Assembly (NCBI GenBank): GCA_013398175.1
Contig: VZRZ01008696.1
Coordinates: 547,902 to 611,901, forward strand
DNA: 64,000 bases
Source of the DNA: Climacteris rufus
Lineage: Eukaryota; Chordata; Aves; Passeriformes; Climacteridae
Direction of reading: 5' to 3'
The position numbers were made by a program, and so were the translations under genes. Shown here piece after piece: positions 1-12,499 of the stretch. Position 1 is the first letter of the stretch. Every line of letters begins with the position of its first letter. The notes under the pieces are model-generated. The model did not search any database. It was not told the DNA's origin and was given only the letters and a program-made list of their open reading frames with translations.

Positions 1-340
1 CACTGGTCTGACCAGCCNTGGCAAAGTTTGGTTCAGCGCAGCAATTTGTCCCAAGCGTGTTGAGTCACGTATTGGTAACTCTTCAATACATTCTGCAGCA
101 CTCCCTGACACATACTTGTTATCTTAATTACTAATGACAAAAAGCAGGGTGACTCGCTCACAAGATGGGCTGGGGAGACCACTGGTCTGACCAGCCTTGC
201 TGGCAGTGCGCTGGGCTGGGAGTGACGTGCGTGGCTGGCTGGGAAGGGACTGCAGCAAAAGCCTGCTCTGAAACCACCTCCCTTCAGCCTGTGACAGACA
301 GAGCACCAGGGACCCCACCAGGGACCGAGCAGTGAAGCTC
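1..340. other. Window edge, non-coding, with an ambiguous base
   Basis: No gene is visible. Position 18 is the only N that I noticed in the window. A 17-bp sequence at 1-17 recurs exactly at 180-196. Its core, CTGGTC-T-GACCAG, is self-complementary. The segment between the copies shows no further similarity, so this is not a clear tandem array. The duplication beside an N at the very edge may reflect a contig join, or the window may begin inside a longer repeat. Confidence 0.6.
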
Positions 341-349
341 ATGGAAGTA

Positions 350-738
350 TTCAGAGTCACAGAATGGGTCAGGTTGGAAGGGACCACTGGGTCACCTGGT
401 CCCAGCTCCCTGCTCCAGCAGGGCCATCCCAGAGCACATGGCACAGGATTGTGCCCAGACAGCTCTGCAATATCCTCAGCGAAGAGACTTCCCAGCCTCT
501 CTGGGCAATGTGCTCAGGGCTGGGGCACTGCCCAGGGAAGAAGTTCTGCCTCCTGTGCAGGGGGAGCTCCCTGGGCATCAGTCCCTGCCCGTTCCTCTGG
601 GGCCATTGCTGGGCCCCCCGGAGCAGAGCCTGGGCCCTGCTCTGAGCCCTCCCTGCACACAGGGACAGCCAGGGCTGAGGGCCCCTCTTGAGGCCCAGCT
701 CCCTCAGCCTTTCCTCCTCATAGGAGATGTTCCAACAA
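350..738 (-). mobile_element. CR1 LINE, 5'-truncated 3' end fragment
   Basis: Read on the plus strand this begins TCACAGAATGGGTCAGGTTGG and continues through AAGGGACC, ending near CTCCTCATAGGAGATG. That order is the reverse complement of the avian CR1 3' region, so the element lies on the minus strand with its 3' terminus at the left. About 390 bp survive out of a full-length CR1 of roughly 4.5 kb. This is the usual dead-on-arrival truncation, with no reverse transcriptase domain left. Open frames of 90-130 codons on both strands here are by-products of GC-rich CR1 sequence and are not genes. Confidence 0.85.
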
Positions 739-739
739 C

Positions 740-3700
740 ACTCCATGTGTAAAAACACTCAGCAGATTCTGAAGGAATGCAGGAGTGATTTGCATTTCTG
801 CTTGATGAATACCATAGTGCACAGAAAAATAGTGCCTCTCTAATGAGCAACAGTGTAAGTGAAAGGGGCAGGCGGGATAAGGAGGAGTTCATAATTGCTT
901 TCATGGGAACACACCAAGAACACAGGGCCTAACTCCTCCTTTCTTGCAAAATGGGTTTTGTACATCCTCAAATGTCAGAACTGTGGGTTTGCATCTCCTT
1001 GGGAAGTTAATGCTAAACGCAACACTGGCAATTCCTTCCCTTTTAGCCAAAAGCACGGAATGACATCAACTGCAACACTCTGGGTGTTTGCTGTGACAAC
1101 AGCAAACCCACTGAGGAACTTCCCACTAACCTGGTCCCTGCTCAGTCTGTGGGAGCCAACAATATCCAAGCCCAAGGTAATGTGCCTCCAAACACGTTTT
1201 GATTACACCAAAAGAACAGGAACACTCAGCTGTGCAGCGGCTCCTCCTTTTTTCTCCCTCTGGCCTCCCACGTTACAGATTAAAACAAGAACGCATCTGG
1301 CATTTACGGAGCGTCAAAAACTTCTGTGAGACCTCCTGGAACAAACAGCCCCTCGGAGCTGCTGATAGGTCTCCAGCTCTGTGCAAGGGGTCAGACTTAG
1401 GAACTGTCAACAGCTTCCTAATGTATGCTCTTTCTCCAGGAAAGGGGGTCCCAGGTTTTATAGCCTAATAGATTCGTTAATCAGAACACACACAGGCTGG
1501 GACAGCCACTGTTTGTTTTCTCTGACAAGTTTGGCATTTTCCTCCTGGGAGCCAGGAAGCTTTAAAGGCATAAGACTCTCCCACTTTAACTGGACAAGAA
1601 AACCAGTCTGGACAAACTGAGACATGTCATCCTGGCTGCTTAATTCTGAGCCAGAAGGTGCCATTTCAGAGACTTTACAACAACATCAATGTCAGGGCAA
1701 AGGAAATTAAATTCCCCTCCCTCTCCTCCCCCGATGTCTCCATTTTCTCCAGGATTTCACCCCTCTACCTCACGACAGTCTGGCCCATCAGAGGCCCAAC
1801 ACACGTGGCCATGCTGATAATGATGTTCCCATCAGAAAGCTGCTCCAGAGGGATTGCTCCAAGCAAAGCAAGCCTGCCCTGTGTGTGGTGGCAAAGTGCC
1901 ACAAACTGCTTCTGTTCACTCGTGACGGCGGCTTAAAAAACAGAAACATGAAATGGCAAATACAGCAAGTAAAACTTCTAAATGAAACTACACCCCCTTC
2001 AAATCAGCAGTTCTGTGATGCAGACTCAGCCATCAGAGTAAGGACTTACTATAAATAACTTCCAGACAATCACAAAGGGGAATTCCAAGTGTTTCCAAGG
2101 CAGTGTAGCCCAGCCACTAAAAATAAAAAAGTATCTTAAGTCCTAGAAGCTGCCATAATTTATTACACTTTAATGGCCTGGATGAGACAAGAAAATTGTA
2201 CTCTAAGATTTTATGCCATCAAGAAGGAGGAATCAGTGGGAGGATTTCAGCAAAAACAATTTCAGCCTCTTTTCCTCATGTCTTGCTCAACAGTGAAACT
2301 CTTCTCCTACGAAATCATTCCAGCACCAGGAATCCTCTCAGACTGAAGGGACCCTGGCTGTGCTCCCGACACCAAACAACCATCACGGTCGATGGGCAGT
2401 GTCCAGCTCAGCACCTCCCCAGGCCACTAAGTCCTACCACCCCAGTGTACCGTGCCAGGGAAGGGAGTCCTCAGCACTTCTCCTATTTCTTAAAAACTTT
2501 TCCTAAGCACTTGCTGTAAGGCACTGCCAGAGACAGTTTCTGGGGACAGATGGACCTTCTGGTAGTCAGCGTCACAGCAATCTGAGGCCCTGCTCCATGG
2601 GCACATTCCCATTCTTCCTTCATGCTATTCCTCTGTCCTCCTTCCCTTTGACTGGAATTCTTAATTTCCACAACCTCCTCTGGCTCTAGCACAGCTATTA
2701 AAACACTGCACGATGGGCATGGCCAAGATTAAGGAAGGCAAAGGAGTGCTTGGTCCAACAGTGATACCCTGCAGGAAGAACACTCCATTATCCTTCTTTG
2801 GAATGGGAACTTGCTTTACCTTTGAGTTTTAAGCACAGCACACACACCCACGCCAAGTCACACAGGCACTGCTCCTGTCACTGGCTGAAGCAATGCTTAT
2901 GTCTTGCTGAAGTCAAAGCATGTCCCATTGAAGTTACAATGAAACACTGTGCCTAAGTGCTTTGCTGAATCAGAGCCATCATAACTATCCATTAGGCTTT
3001 GATCTGGTTAATGTTTGTCCAAATATGGCCCCACAACGGGAAAGCAATGAACCATTATTAAAAGAAGGAAGGACAGCTGGAATTATTTTAGTGTACAACT
3101 ACATGCACAAACACACAGCAAGTAACAGATTGAAAAGCTGTCCTTGTTATTCCTCGAATTACTCTCCTCTCATTCCCTTAGTTACAAAACTATTAATTAG
3201 GGTCTTATTTTTGTTCCATCCCCTCCCCCTTAATGCACTCAGTGCTCATCCAATTTACACACAGAGTTTATCTTGGCAAAAAAAGAAAGGGAAGGAGAAG
3301 AATCTCTGTGCAGGGCTGGAGGGGGGAGAGGTGTTTGTTTGAGGGGAGTCACCGCAGTCATCACTCAGTCACTGTACAAGAGAAGAAGGAGAGACTAGGG
3401 AGGCTTAACTCTTCATGCTATTTATACACCAGAGACATGTGTTGTGTATAACTGAAAGGTAATTAGGTGAATATTTGCCTCTTCTTCACTCACACACACA
3501 AATCTGTTCATTTCTTAACAAAAAAAAAAAGCTGTCCTGTTCCAGTCTAGTTTCTTGAAAAGCAGGTTCATGGCCAGAATATGTAGAAAAGACAAAATTA
3601 GAAAGAACTGACTCCACCCATGGCAACAAGCTAAAACTAATGCAGGGTCTATAGAGGGTGAAGTCAGTGACTGTATTGCTCCTGATCTGAATGTTCTCTC

Positions 3701-5030
3701 TAGTACCTGAGGTTACACAAGTCTCCCAATGTACCATTGCCTCCAGGCTGTTCAGGATGAGTTGGGGGTCACCCAGCACTGCACACCCCATCTCTTGCAG
3801 GCCAGCACTGGCTGAGAGAGAAGCCAGATCCACCTTCAAGCACAGGGGTGGCCCAGCACTTCCAGCTGATGGACTGCAGCAGAATGACACCATTATTTTC
3901 TAAATCTTCCAGAATTCTCCCTCTGATGACAGGACTTGAGGACTTCACCTTTGCCATTGCAAAGATACCGTATGTTCTGTTTGGACAGCAGAGGTTTAAG
4001 AGAGAAGCAAACAGAGTTTGTGGTATGTTCAGATAAGAAAACACAAGTAAAAAGACTCTCTTGATCTGCCTGATTAGGCCATTATAAATAAGACAGACAA
4101 TCTGTTTCCAAACTAGTCTTCCATTCACCCACAGCTGATAAAGGAAACTTTTGCAGAGGACTGGCCATTTCTTCTGACTTCCTGAGGGCTGTGTGTCTGT
4201 GAGTGAAGTGTGTGTGCACCCACGTGTGGGGACGTGTATTCAGCCCCCAACATGTTCCTTTTCCAATGGAACCTCCTACCACTGCTCCACGTCAAGGAAA
4301 CATAAATATCAAAGGCAAGGTTAGAGTGAGTGTGAATAAAGGAGCCGCTGGCTTTAAGTCTGGCATGGACAGGAGGCACCACCCTGCCCGTTTCCTGTTT
4401 TCCACTGGAAGTGGAGCAAGGAACTGCTGTCCCCTTGCCCAAATCCCATCCCAGCAGCCATGCTTCAAAGGCTGCCCTGGCATTGGCACCTCAGCACACG
4501 CAGAAGGGGACAAAGCCAGGAGGGACACAGGGATTTCCCAAAGCTCAGCACTGCACACGACTGTGGCCAGGGCTCCTCAGTGGGGCTGATGGACCTGGAG
4601 TGGCCTCCAGCTACTCTGGTGATCAGCAGTGGAAGATTGGGCCCTGGCAGCTGTAAAAGCAGCACAGCACCTCATGTTCCCCAGACTCTGAGCTCCATTC
4701 CCAGACTGGGGGAGCAGCACCACCTCTGGAATGGCTTCCGAAGCCAGAAGCACAAAGGGTTAAACACCCACTTTATCTCACTGAAAGTTTGGATCCTGTC
4801 TCACCCTTCCAGGCACAACCATCCAGGCAATGCTGGCAAGCAGACACCAAACCATTCCACGATCCATCCTCTCCTGCCTGCACTGAAGGGAAAACCACCC
4901 TTTGGACTGCTGGGTTTGACACAGCTCTGGCTAAAGCAAATGGCAAGACTACCAATCATTTCCAGAGGAACACAAGGCATTTCCTTACGGATCAGTCTTA
5001 GTTTCACTTAACTCAGTCTAAACTGCCTCA
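740..5030. other. Unremarkable non-coding DNA
   Basis: Mixed composition with no recognisable gene, repeat family or CpG cluster. A perfect octamer (ATTTGCAT, a POU-factor type site) lies at 788-795, but one or two such sites are expected by chance in a window this size. The longest open frame, 183 codons at 4460-5011 on the plus strand, has no recognisable motif. Short A runs and CA runs near 3489-3530 are simple-sequence noise. Confidence 0.5.
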
Positions 5031-5039
5031 TTTTCTGTG

Positions 5040-5480
5040 ACAGGTTTGTAAAAAAAACCTTTTTCCCATTCAGATTACAAATTCTCATCTCAAAACAGAA
5101 CAATAAAACAAATTGAAAAATCCTCTTCTTCTTTTCTAACACTATGGTTTATTCTACTAAGGTATTTTTAGACTTCTGACATATATATATAAAAATATAT
5201 GTTCCCAGAGGAATTTCACAGCACTATGCACTGTGAACTTGTTAAAGCATTTACTACTGACACACCCAGATTTATTGTTTCCCATAGTTTATTTTTTGAT
5301 GTAAAAAGAAAACAACCAAAACAAACCCATAAAAATAAAAAGGCAGGTATTTGTGACTAAAAATAATGACTTTTTTCTAAGCTGTGCACTGATATAAGAT
5401 TTATCTTCTTTGTATAGAGTTTTTACGTCAAACCCTCTTCTTTTTGTGGAGACTTGATAAAAATCTAGATATGCCAGTAT
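5040..5480. other. AT-rich stretch with a short TA microsatellite
   Basis: Local composition drops to clearly AT-rich. A TA-type run at 5181-5200 reads ATATATATAT, then A-rich sequence, then ATATAT. There are long A and T tracts but no coding frame of note. It could be a matrix-attachment-like region, but nothing specific supports that. Confidence 0.5.
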
Positions 5481-7085
5481 TTTTAAACCAACATCTTTCT
5501 AGCTTCTTTTTGTGCTGATGAAAACCTAGTGTGCATAGAAAATGAAGAATTTTCCCACAGAAACATTCAGGATTCTCAAACCACAAGATCTGATTACATG
5601 TGGACAGCTCTGAAGACCTTGATAAAAGATTTATATATGAAAGTCCAAAGTTTTGTGACATCTGTTCTGCCTTCTTACAAGTATTTTCAAACTTTCACTC
5701 CCAATTTAGAGGGCTGAGCACATCTGAAGGATAAACTGTAGTTTTAACTAAAACTTGGTAACAAATCCAATTTCAATGGAAAAAATGGACAAACATTTTG
5801 GAAGAAACATGTACCAGGATGTTGTCTCAGGTCTTGACCAGACTTAGCAAGAGGGGATGGGCAGAGGATGACAGAAGGGAAGAAACAGAGCAAGGAAGGC
5901 AGGAATTGACCATGGACACGAGGCTAAAACTAAGCCATGCTGAAAAGGGAGCCTTTTTCTATGTAAAAATGCATGTCTGGAGCTTCTCTGCAAACCACAC
6001 TCTTCATTCATTTGAGCCTTCTCCCACACAGATGGAATAGTCTCTGTCACCCTGATTACCCTTGAAGGCCTCTGGAATAGAGAACTGGAGGTGCTCAGCT
6101 TCCCATCCACTTTACCTTAGTACCAGCAATCAATCCCCTGATCATACCATGAGTAGGGAGGGCATCTTTCTAGGAAGCATGAATTCCATATGCAACATCT
6201 TAATTCAAAGGGAATCTGGCACCCTACTGAATGTCTCCTCCTGGCCAGGGCACCAGGTCAAGTACTGCAAGCTGTGATAATGAGGCTTGATTCTGACAAT
6301 TCTGACCAGTAGCTGTTGTCATCCTGACTGCTTCTAAACCATCAAGAAGACACTGAATGACTTAGGCAGGGTTTATTTTTGGTATACAAATGTAAAGAAA
6401 AATGAAATTCAATGTCACAATGTCTGCTGCAGTCTCTGAGGAAATGTGATTTCAGAAGAACAAGAAGAACCTCCCCAAAATGTGCCTTCTCTAACCAAAT
6501 TCCCTTTTCTCAGTCACTCAGGTTGGAAATTTTTGGCTTTTCTTTTCTTTCTTTTTTTTTTTTCAGTCCAGAACTCTTAAAATTCCACCTTTCCTACAAA
6601 AGGTTTTCTGTCCTGAGGGAAAATTCTGCCCAGAGTTGACATGTACATCACATCTCAGTAATGGAGTACCGACAACAAGCAGCTGCCTCTGATGTCCCCA
6701 CAGAGGGGACAGAGGAGAGGGGGGGAGAAGGAGACACAACAAAATGGGAATACTGACTGCAGCCCTGTCCCTCTGGCCCCCAGCACGTCCATCCCAGGAA
6801 AAAGCCCTCACTTCAGATATTTACACCCTGTGTCCACCCCTCTGCAACACTCCCAAGCAGTGCCAGCAGGAACCAGCAGAGCTGTCACTGCCAGCCTCCA
6901 GGAGGGATGAGATTCCAAAGGCTCCAAGCCTGGGAGGCTTTTAAAAGTAGCACACAGTATTCTGTCAGAAAGAGTCAAATGAGAGACAGCCTGGCCTAAG
7001 CTGGAGTGGTGTGTAAGACACCAGAAGTTCTGAGAAGGAATAAGCCAGGAAGAGGAGAAAGCCATGGCATCAAAGCCTTAAGCTG
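5480..7085. other. Unremarkable non-coding DNA
   Basis: No gene or repeat was recognised. A pyrimidine tract at 6541-6563 followed by CAG resembles a 3' splice acceptor. The frame downstream closes quickly and nothing pairs with it as a donor, so no exon is called. A G-run (GGGGGGG) lies near 6720. Confidence 0.45.
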
Positions 7086-7087
7086 GA

Positions 7088-7182
7088 CATGCTCTGCCAC
7101 ACAACCCCTGTGACATCAAGCACATAACTGACTGTTCTTCAGTCTTCCTCTCTGTGAAACAGCAGTAAGAATCTTACTTTCC
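7088..7182 (+). mobile_element. MIR-type SINE relic
   Basis: The sequence keeps the MIR order of landmarks: GCTCTGCCAC, then CTGTGAC, then a TCAGTCTTCCTCTCTGTGAA block, then AAT-TTACTTTCCTC. These match the MIR core (GCTCTGCCACTTAC, CTGTGTGACC, CCTCAGTTTCCTCATCTGTA, AATACCTACCTC) with scattered substitutions and small indels. MIR-family elements predate the amniote split and are known as rare, highly diverged relics in bird genomes. The tRNA-like head and the LINE-like tail are missing. A profile search against Dfam would settle the family. Confidence 0.55.
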
Positions 7183-7189
7183 TCTTTTT

Positions 7190-10100
7190 TAAATGTGATT
7201 TTTCTGCTTTTGAGGCCATCACTCATTCTAGGTACACAAAACAGGGACTTGGTCTTAGTTCCAGCTTCTAGTTGCTATTGTAATAACCTCATATCGTGGT
7301 GTGGTTTAAGCCAATGAAGAGACATTTGCCCACACTTATCCGAAGTGTGTGTGGGCAGCTGATGGCTGCAATTCACAGAGAGCTTTCAAAGGTAAGTACA
7401 GACAGACTGTATGGATCCCTCTGTTACCTCAGCACTAAGAGTTGCACCTTAAGAACACTGAAAATAATGTCCATAGGATCACTGTGCTATTCATACTGGT
7501 ATTAAGTATATCAGCAGAAAAGACCTGCAGAAAAAAAGGGTAAAGCATAAACTTGCCAAGTGCAAAAACTATAGTATGGATTCGTGTTCCTGTCATTTAT
7601 CTCTTATTTATGTTCTCGTTAAATTATTCTACAGAGGCATTTTTAAAAGTCTAGGAGAAAGAACACTGCCCATTTATTTCTCTAGGTCGTTTACATATCT
7701 ATTAGCCTTGAACTGAAAAGCTTGCTCATTGCATTCCTGTTACATCTACAGAAATGTTTCAGAACACTGTAGAAGCCCAGGAGTATCACCACTGAATGTC
7801 TGATTTAATCTTCAGTGAAGTGAAGCTGTAATGGCTTTGGACCAGCAGAAGATCAGGCTCAGGTAAGTCAGAGCTCTCCTATTGCTCTGCCAGAGTACAT
7901 CACTTATCTGTGACAGTGTGACAGGGCCATGCTCTTCCCAAGGCCACCAACAGTTATCACTGCAGGTCCATCTGCCCCAACAACTGCATCCCTGCAGCGG
8001 CTGCACCACCTGAAAACACCTTGGGTAATGCATGCGAGTCTGAAAGTCAAGGCTGAAGTCCAGCAGGACATGCAGCATTGCTGCTTCACCTGAATTGAGG
8101 GACTGAAATTTATGTTTGTGCAGCAAAGGCTGCAGCAGAATGGGAACCCCACAGTGCACTGGTCCTACCCAAAAATCAGGCAAGTGTAAGGCTTCAGAAG
8201 CTGTGACCAAAACCTTGGACCACCTCGGGTGCAAGGCAGGTGAACCTCCTCGGGGCAATGCAGTAACATTTGTTTCCTCTTCCCTCAGCAGCAACACAGC
8301 AATGCTGGACCTCAGGACCAGACAGCCAAACAAATTCAGGGACAGAGATTCAAGTGTTCTTCACCCAAAATCTGAGTTGCTATTAGAGAGTTCAGATCAT
8401 TTCGAGCACGGAAGGCGCAGCATTATCCATGTGAAAATAACTCAACGACACTGAGAACATTAACTGGTCTCAAGTGCTCAGAGTGGGATGCTAAAATATT
8501 TACCAGCTGTATTACTTGTCTTGTCACATCTCTTCAGGCTCAGAGTAAGATATAACAGATTCAAAGAATACATCCAAGGAAAAAGTACTGCAAAAAGAGC
8601 CCGTACAACCCCCGGCAGATGTGTTTTACTACCAGAACTATTTATGATTCAGAACAGTGGAACAAATGAGGCATGGGAAGTAAAAGAGAAAGAACCCAGG
8701 AGAATAAAAAGGCAAAGAGATAGAGAACATAATTTCTCTGCACTGAAGTCCACAGAAATGTTGCCAGAAGGAAAAAGCTCTGGGGTGGTGGAACAGTTGC
8801 ACGCTTTTTTTCAACCAATCATCAGGATTATTGTTACTAACTTCAGAGGGAGCAGCACCAGGCTCAAATCCCAGAGTCTGTGGCACTCTTGGTTACACCA
8901 TTATACACCTCACCATAAATCAAGTGTCACCAAATTTAAAACAACTCCAAGTGCTGAGTGTGAAGCAACACTGCACAAGTGTGTAAGGAAACACAGGCAC
9001 AGACAACCCATTGAGGCAACCTCTGCTCCATGCAAAAGCCTGACACAGGACATATGCAGAGGAAAAAGGCCCCAGTATGATCAACAATACTTCTCTTGTC
9101 ACTGGGATGACATTTACTCCCAACCAGCCTTTATGATGGCACCAACAGCTTGCTTTGCCCTAGGGTGAGAAGGAAACATCTAATTAAGCACTCTGAAAAA
9201 TCTGGTTGTCAGGACTTAAACCATGCTTTACACTGGGCAGAAAAAACTGCTTTTTGCAGGAACTTGAACAAGACTGGACTAGAGAGGGCTCTCAAAAAAC
9301 AGCAGAAGTGGAAGATATCAAAAGAGAAAAAACAAGAAAATTGCTCAAACTGTCCTCTTTTTTCCTCACCAAAAACTTTTGCTGAGCCACTCTTTCCACT
9401 ACTGTAAGTTCATTCTGATGCCATGCTTGCTGAAGCTACACTGGCATCAGGCTTTGCAGCCTGCATGCTGAATTCTTCCTTGGGCTTTGCCACCCGAGAG
9501 ATGGGTGCTCCAGGGGTTGTAAGCAGTGAACAGGACATCACAACCCATGTGACAACGAGCACAGTGAGAGACCAGAAACAGGGAGGACTTTCCTTCTTCC
9601 AAGACTGTCAGATCCATTGTCCTCCTGGCTCCACTGAAACCTCCACAGATCCAAAAGCAAAGCCCACAGCTGGCATAAACGCTCTGCACAAACGTGGGAT
9701 TATGAAGGACTTTTGCAACACAACCACTTCTAACTCGGTCTCTCCCTATCAAAGGCAGATCCCTGAAGATCCAAGACCAGATAGCCACAAACCTCTCAGC
9801 AGTATCTCAGACTACCATAAAAGTTTATGGGCCACACCCGCATAAGCCATAGCTGTGATCCCCATCCCGACTGGCTGCAGTTACTTCACCTCCTCGTTAT
9901 CCTCAGATCAGAGGCAAAGGGCTGAGGCACTAAATGGTGCTTAAACTCTCACCCAGAGCTGGTGGGTTAAATCATGGCTCCACAACATGGCCCCATATCT
10001 TTATCTCAGCTACAGCAGGGAAAGATATCAAACCCTGGAGATCTGTTATTCCACAATTTACATATTTGGCCTAGGCATAAATCAGCTGGCTAAATATTTC

Positions 10101-11500
10101 AGTAGAATCCCAGGCACAGCAAAATTTAAAATAGTAAGAAAATATAAAGAATAGCAGAGGTTTATTCAAGATGCTGTTGAAAAGGAAACATAATGGTTTA
10201 AAGAGGAAGGAAAACATTTAATAGAGCTGGAGCAACAACTACCCTCACAACAAGGCCTAGTTTGATTAAATTAATTTTCCACTACTTAGGTCATTGCTTA
10301 TGTGCATTTCAGCACAGGACTTTGAACTCTTCTGATGCCTTGGCTACCAACATGGGGGAGGTAGGTGGACTAGTTATAATTGTCCTGTCTTTATATTCTC
10401 TCCCCAAAGACCCATGGTTAGATATTAGGCTAGAAGGGCCTTAGGACTAACCCAGTATAGGAAATTCTTATCACTCCAAATCACAGATGCATCAAGAGTA
10501 AGGGGGGGTGTTTGAGCCTGGGAGCCCTTCACTGCACTGCCTGCCCACTGAAAACCTCTGAGACTTGGCCATACTTGTAACAGAGGGAGCAGCACAGTCA
10601 CACACTGCCAGGAACCTCTGTTCTCTTGCCTCAGGCCATCCTGCTCCTGACACAACACCGAGCCAGCAAAGCAGCACAGGCTGGCCAATACCAGGTCCAT
10701 TCCATAGTTCCTCTTCTGCTCCTCACTCTTTGATCTCCTATCTACCTATACAAGAGAACACTCCATTGCCAGGTCATGGGCAGCATGTTCAGGAACACAG
10801 CATTGCTGGAACACTGATCCATGTGCTGCTGACTGGGTTCCCTGAAGAAATTCCTCAGGCATTTCCTGTAAAGGGGGCTGACGTTCCCTGCTGACTCCAA
10901 ACGAGCAAAGCCTGGCTACTGGACCAGCCCTGACGCTCAAAGTCACGTGAAGCCAAAGGTGCTGTTAGCTGAGGACTAAAGCTATACAGCAAATGCCTTA
11001 TAAAGTTAATCAGGAAGCAGCAGGGTGGCATTTATGTGGTTGTCATGTGGACTTACCCAGAAAGGTCACTGTCACTGAGCAATTAGCTAATGGAGCATTG
11101 CTAGTTACTGAAGATTGTCAGAACTCAGTATCTCAGGTCTATTCAGAATTCCTTAGAACAAAGATTACCAAGAGTCTACAGAGAAATCAGAAGGTATATT
11201 TAGAAACACCATTTAGTAAAGCGCTTCCTACAACAAGGGGAAGGGCAATTGGTGTCTGAGTTGAGCATTGCTCTTCCTTCTGAATCATCTGTCATTTCCA
11301 TCTCCTACAGTATTGTCACAAAGTAACACCCCTGGGATAACCAGTCAGAACTAGAGTCACGCTTTCCCAAATTTCACAAGAAGGTTATGCATTTCCAGGG
11401 GTTTGGATCATACCCCCATGGCCCTACCGTCGGAGCATCTCTCACCTCATTACTGCTGGGAGATTCTTCATTCTTTTCTAAGAACAATTCCTTCTTTATT
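7190..11500. other. Non-coding DNA containing the longest open frame
   Basis: No recognised gene. The plus-strand frame 8488-9168 is the longest in the window (226 codons) with a hydrophobic start and a basic middle. It has no motif that I recognise and no sign of conserved protein composition, so it is not called as a gene. A possible CR1 scrap near 10423-10465 is too short to call. The rest is ordinary sequence. Confidence 0.45.
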
Positions 11501-11830
11501 TCAATCTTCTTAGTAAACTTAACTCTGAGCATGTATCAGTTGACAGTGTTAAAATATGGATCGTGAAATTGTAAAAAATTATGTCATTAATTAGCATTAA
11601 GAATTTAAACTCTGGTGTTTTCACTGAAAAGAGAGGACTTTCAAGAAAAGATTGTCAAAGAGATAGATAATTCAGTCATCTAATGATGATCTTTAAATAT
11701 ATTCTCTAATGATCAGACAACTCAAATCTGCTTCCAGCTCTGCAATTAACGCTCTATACAGCTTGATATCACAACACATGAAAAAAAATGGAACCCAACT
11801 TGATATATTATGGCCCCTTGTTTTTCCTCT
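11500..11830. promoter_or_regulatory. AT-rich candidate regulatory block with homeodomain cores
   Basis: This block carries ATTAATTAGCATTAA at 11586-11600 and two copies of CTAATGAT, at 11680-11687 and 11706-11713, 26 bp apart. TAAT-core clusters of this kind are typical of homeodomain-bound enhancers, but AT-rich DNA also produces them by chance. No open frame of interest is present. The call rests on motif density only; conservation is unknown. Confidence 0.3.
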
Positions 11831-12240
11831 TCCTGTGGTTACTGTGCTGCAAGATACCCGACTTGATTTAGAGCCACAGCTCTAAAGAGCTGGATTGGCA
11901 AAGACAACCTCAGACTTGAACTGTCTCTCTTTGCATATCTGGTAACACAGGATCTGCTTTTCAGAGGAGAGCTGGTCTGTTGAGCAGGACAGTGAATTTC
12001 TGCATAGACCCTTGAAAAGCCAGTACAGAGACAGACGCTCCTGAACCGTTTGGAAACCATCAGGGAAACAATTTGGGGAGGACACACAGGCTATGAGGAG
12101 GAACACCACTGAACAACTCTTCCCTTGCTTTGAGTTTTGACAGGGAAAACAAAAAAGGGAGACCTGGCAAACACAGGCAAGGTGAAAGTTCACGTTGCCC
12201 CATAAAGGAGGGCAGGTGACAGCAAGAGCTGGCCCTGGGT

Positions 12241-12490
12241 GTCACGTTGGGCGTTGTTTACTCATCCCTGTGCGGGTGAGGAGCCATCTGAGCGCGGCCC
12301 TCCCTCGCGTGGCCACCGAGCCACCGGAGGCAGCCCCGCCGGCGCCAGCAGAGCTGCAATAACTCGCTGGTTGCCCCGGTGCCCAGCCCAGCCCCTATCT
12401 CCATTCACACTCCTCCTTATTGCTCACCTGATAACCACGGCCCCGCCGCGATCGCCGGGCTGTGCTGCGCGCTGGCGGGGAAGCGGATAA
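12241..12490. promoter_or_regulatory. CpG-rich cluster with GATA sites, candidate enhancer or promoter
   Basis: About 24 CpG dinucleotides fall within roughly 245 bp, against very few in the flanks. WGATAR sites are CTATCT (12395-12400, minus strand) and TGATAAC (12429-12435). The second overlaps an E-box, CACCTG, at 12425-12430. A near-GATA site, GGATAAGG, follows at about 12485. No TATA box or open frame suggests a gene start; the 83-codon plus-strand frame over it is a product of GC richness. It is likely an unmethylated regulatory island. CpG-island promoters of non-coding RNAs look similar, so that alternative stays open. Confidence 0.45.
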
Positions 12491-12499
12491 GGAATATCT

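Noticed and set aside
332..758. Several frames of 90-130 codons on both strands
   Set aside because: They fall within or over a CR1 3' fragment, which does not encode protein in these registers.
6541..6563. Long pyrimidine tract ending in CAG, like a splice acceptor
   Set aside because: The downstream frame shows no protein similarity and no matching donor is evident. Poly-T tracts ending in CAG are common by chance.
8862..8873. GGCTCAAATCCC, similar to a tRNA B box
   Set aside because: No A box at a suitable distance and no cloverleaf could be drawn by eye.
10423..10465. TTAGGCTAGAAGGGCCTTAGGA resembling the antisense CR1 end
   Set aside because: Only about 20 bp match and the following block does not fit the CR1 consensus.
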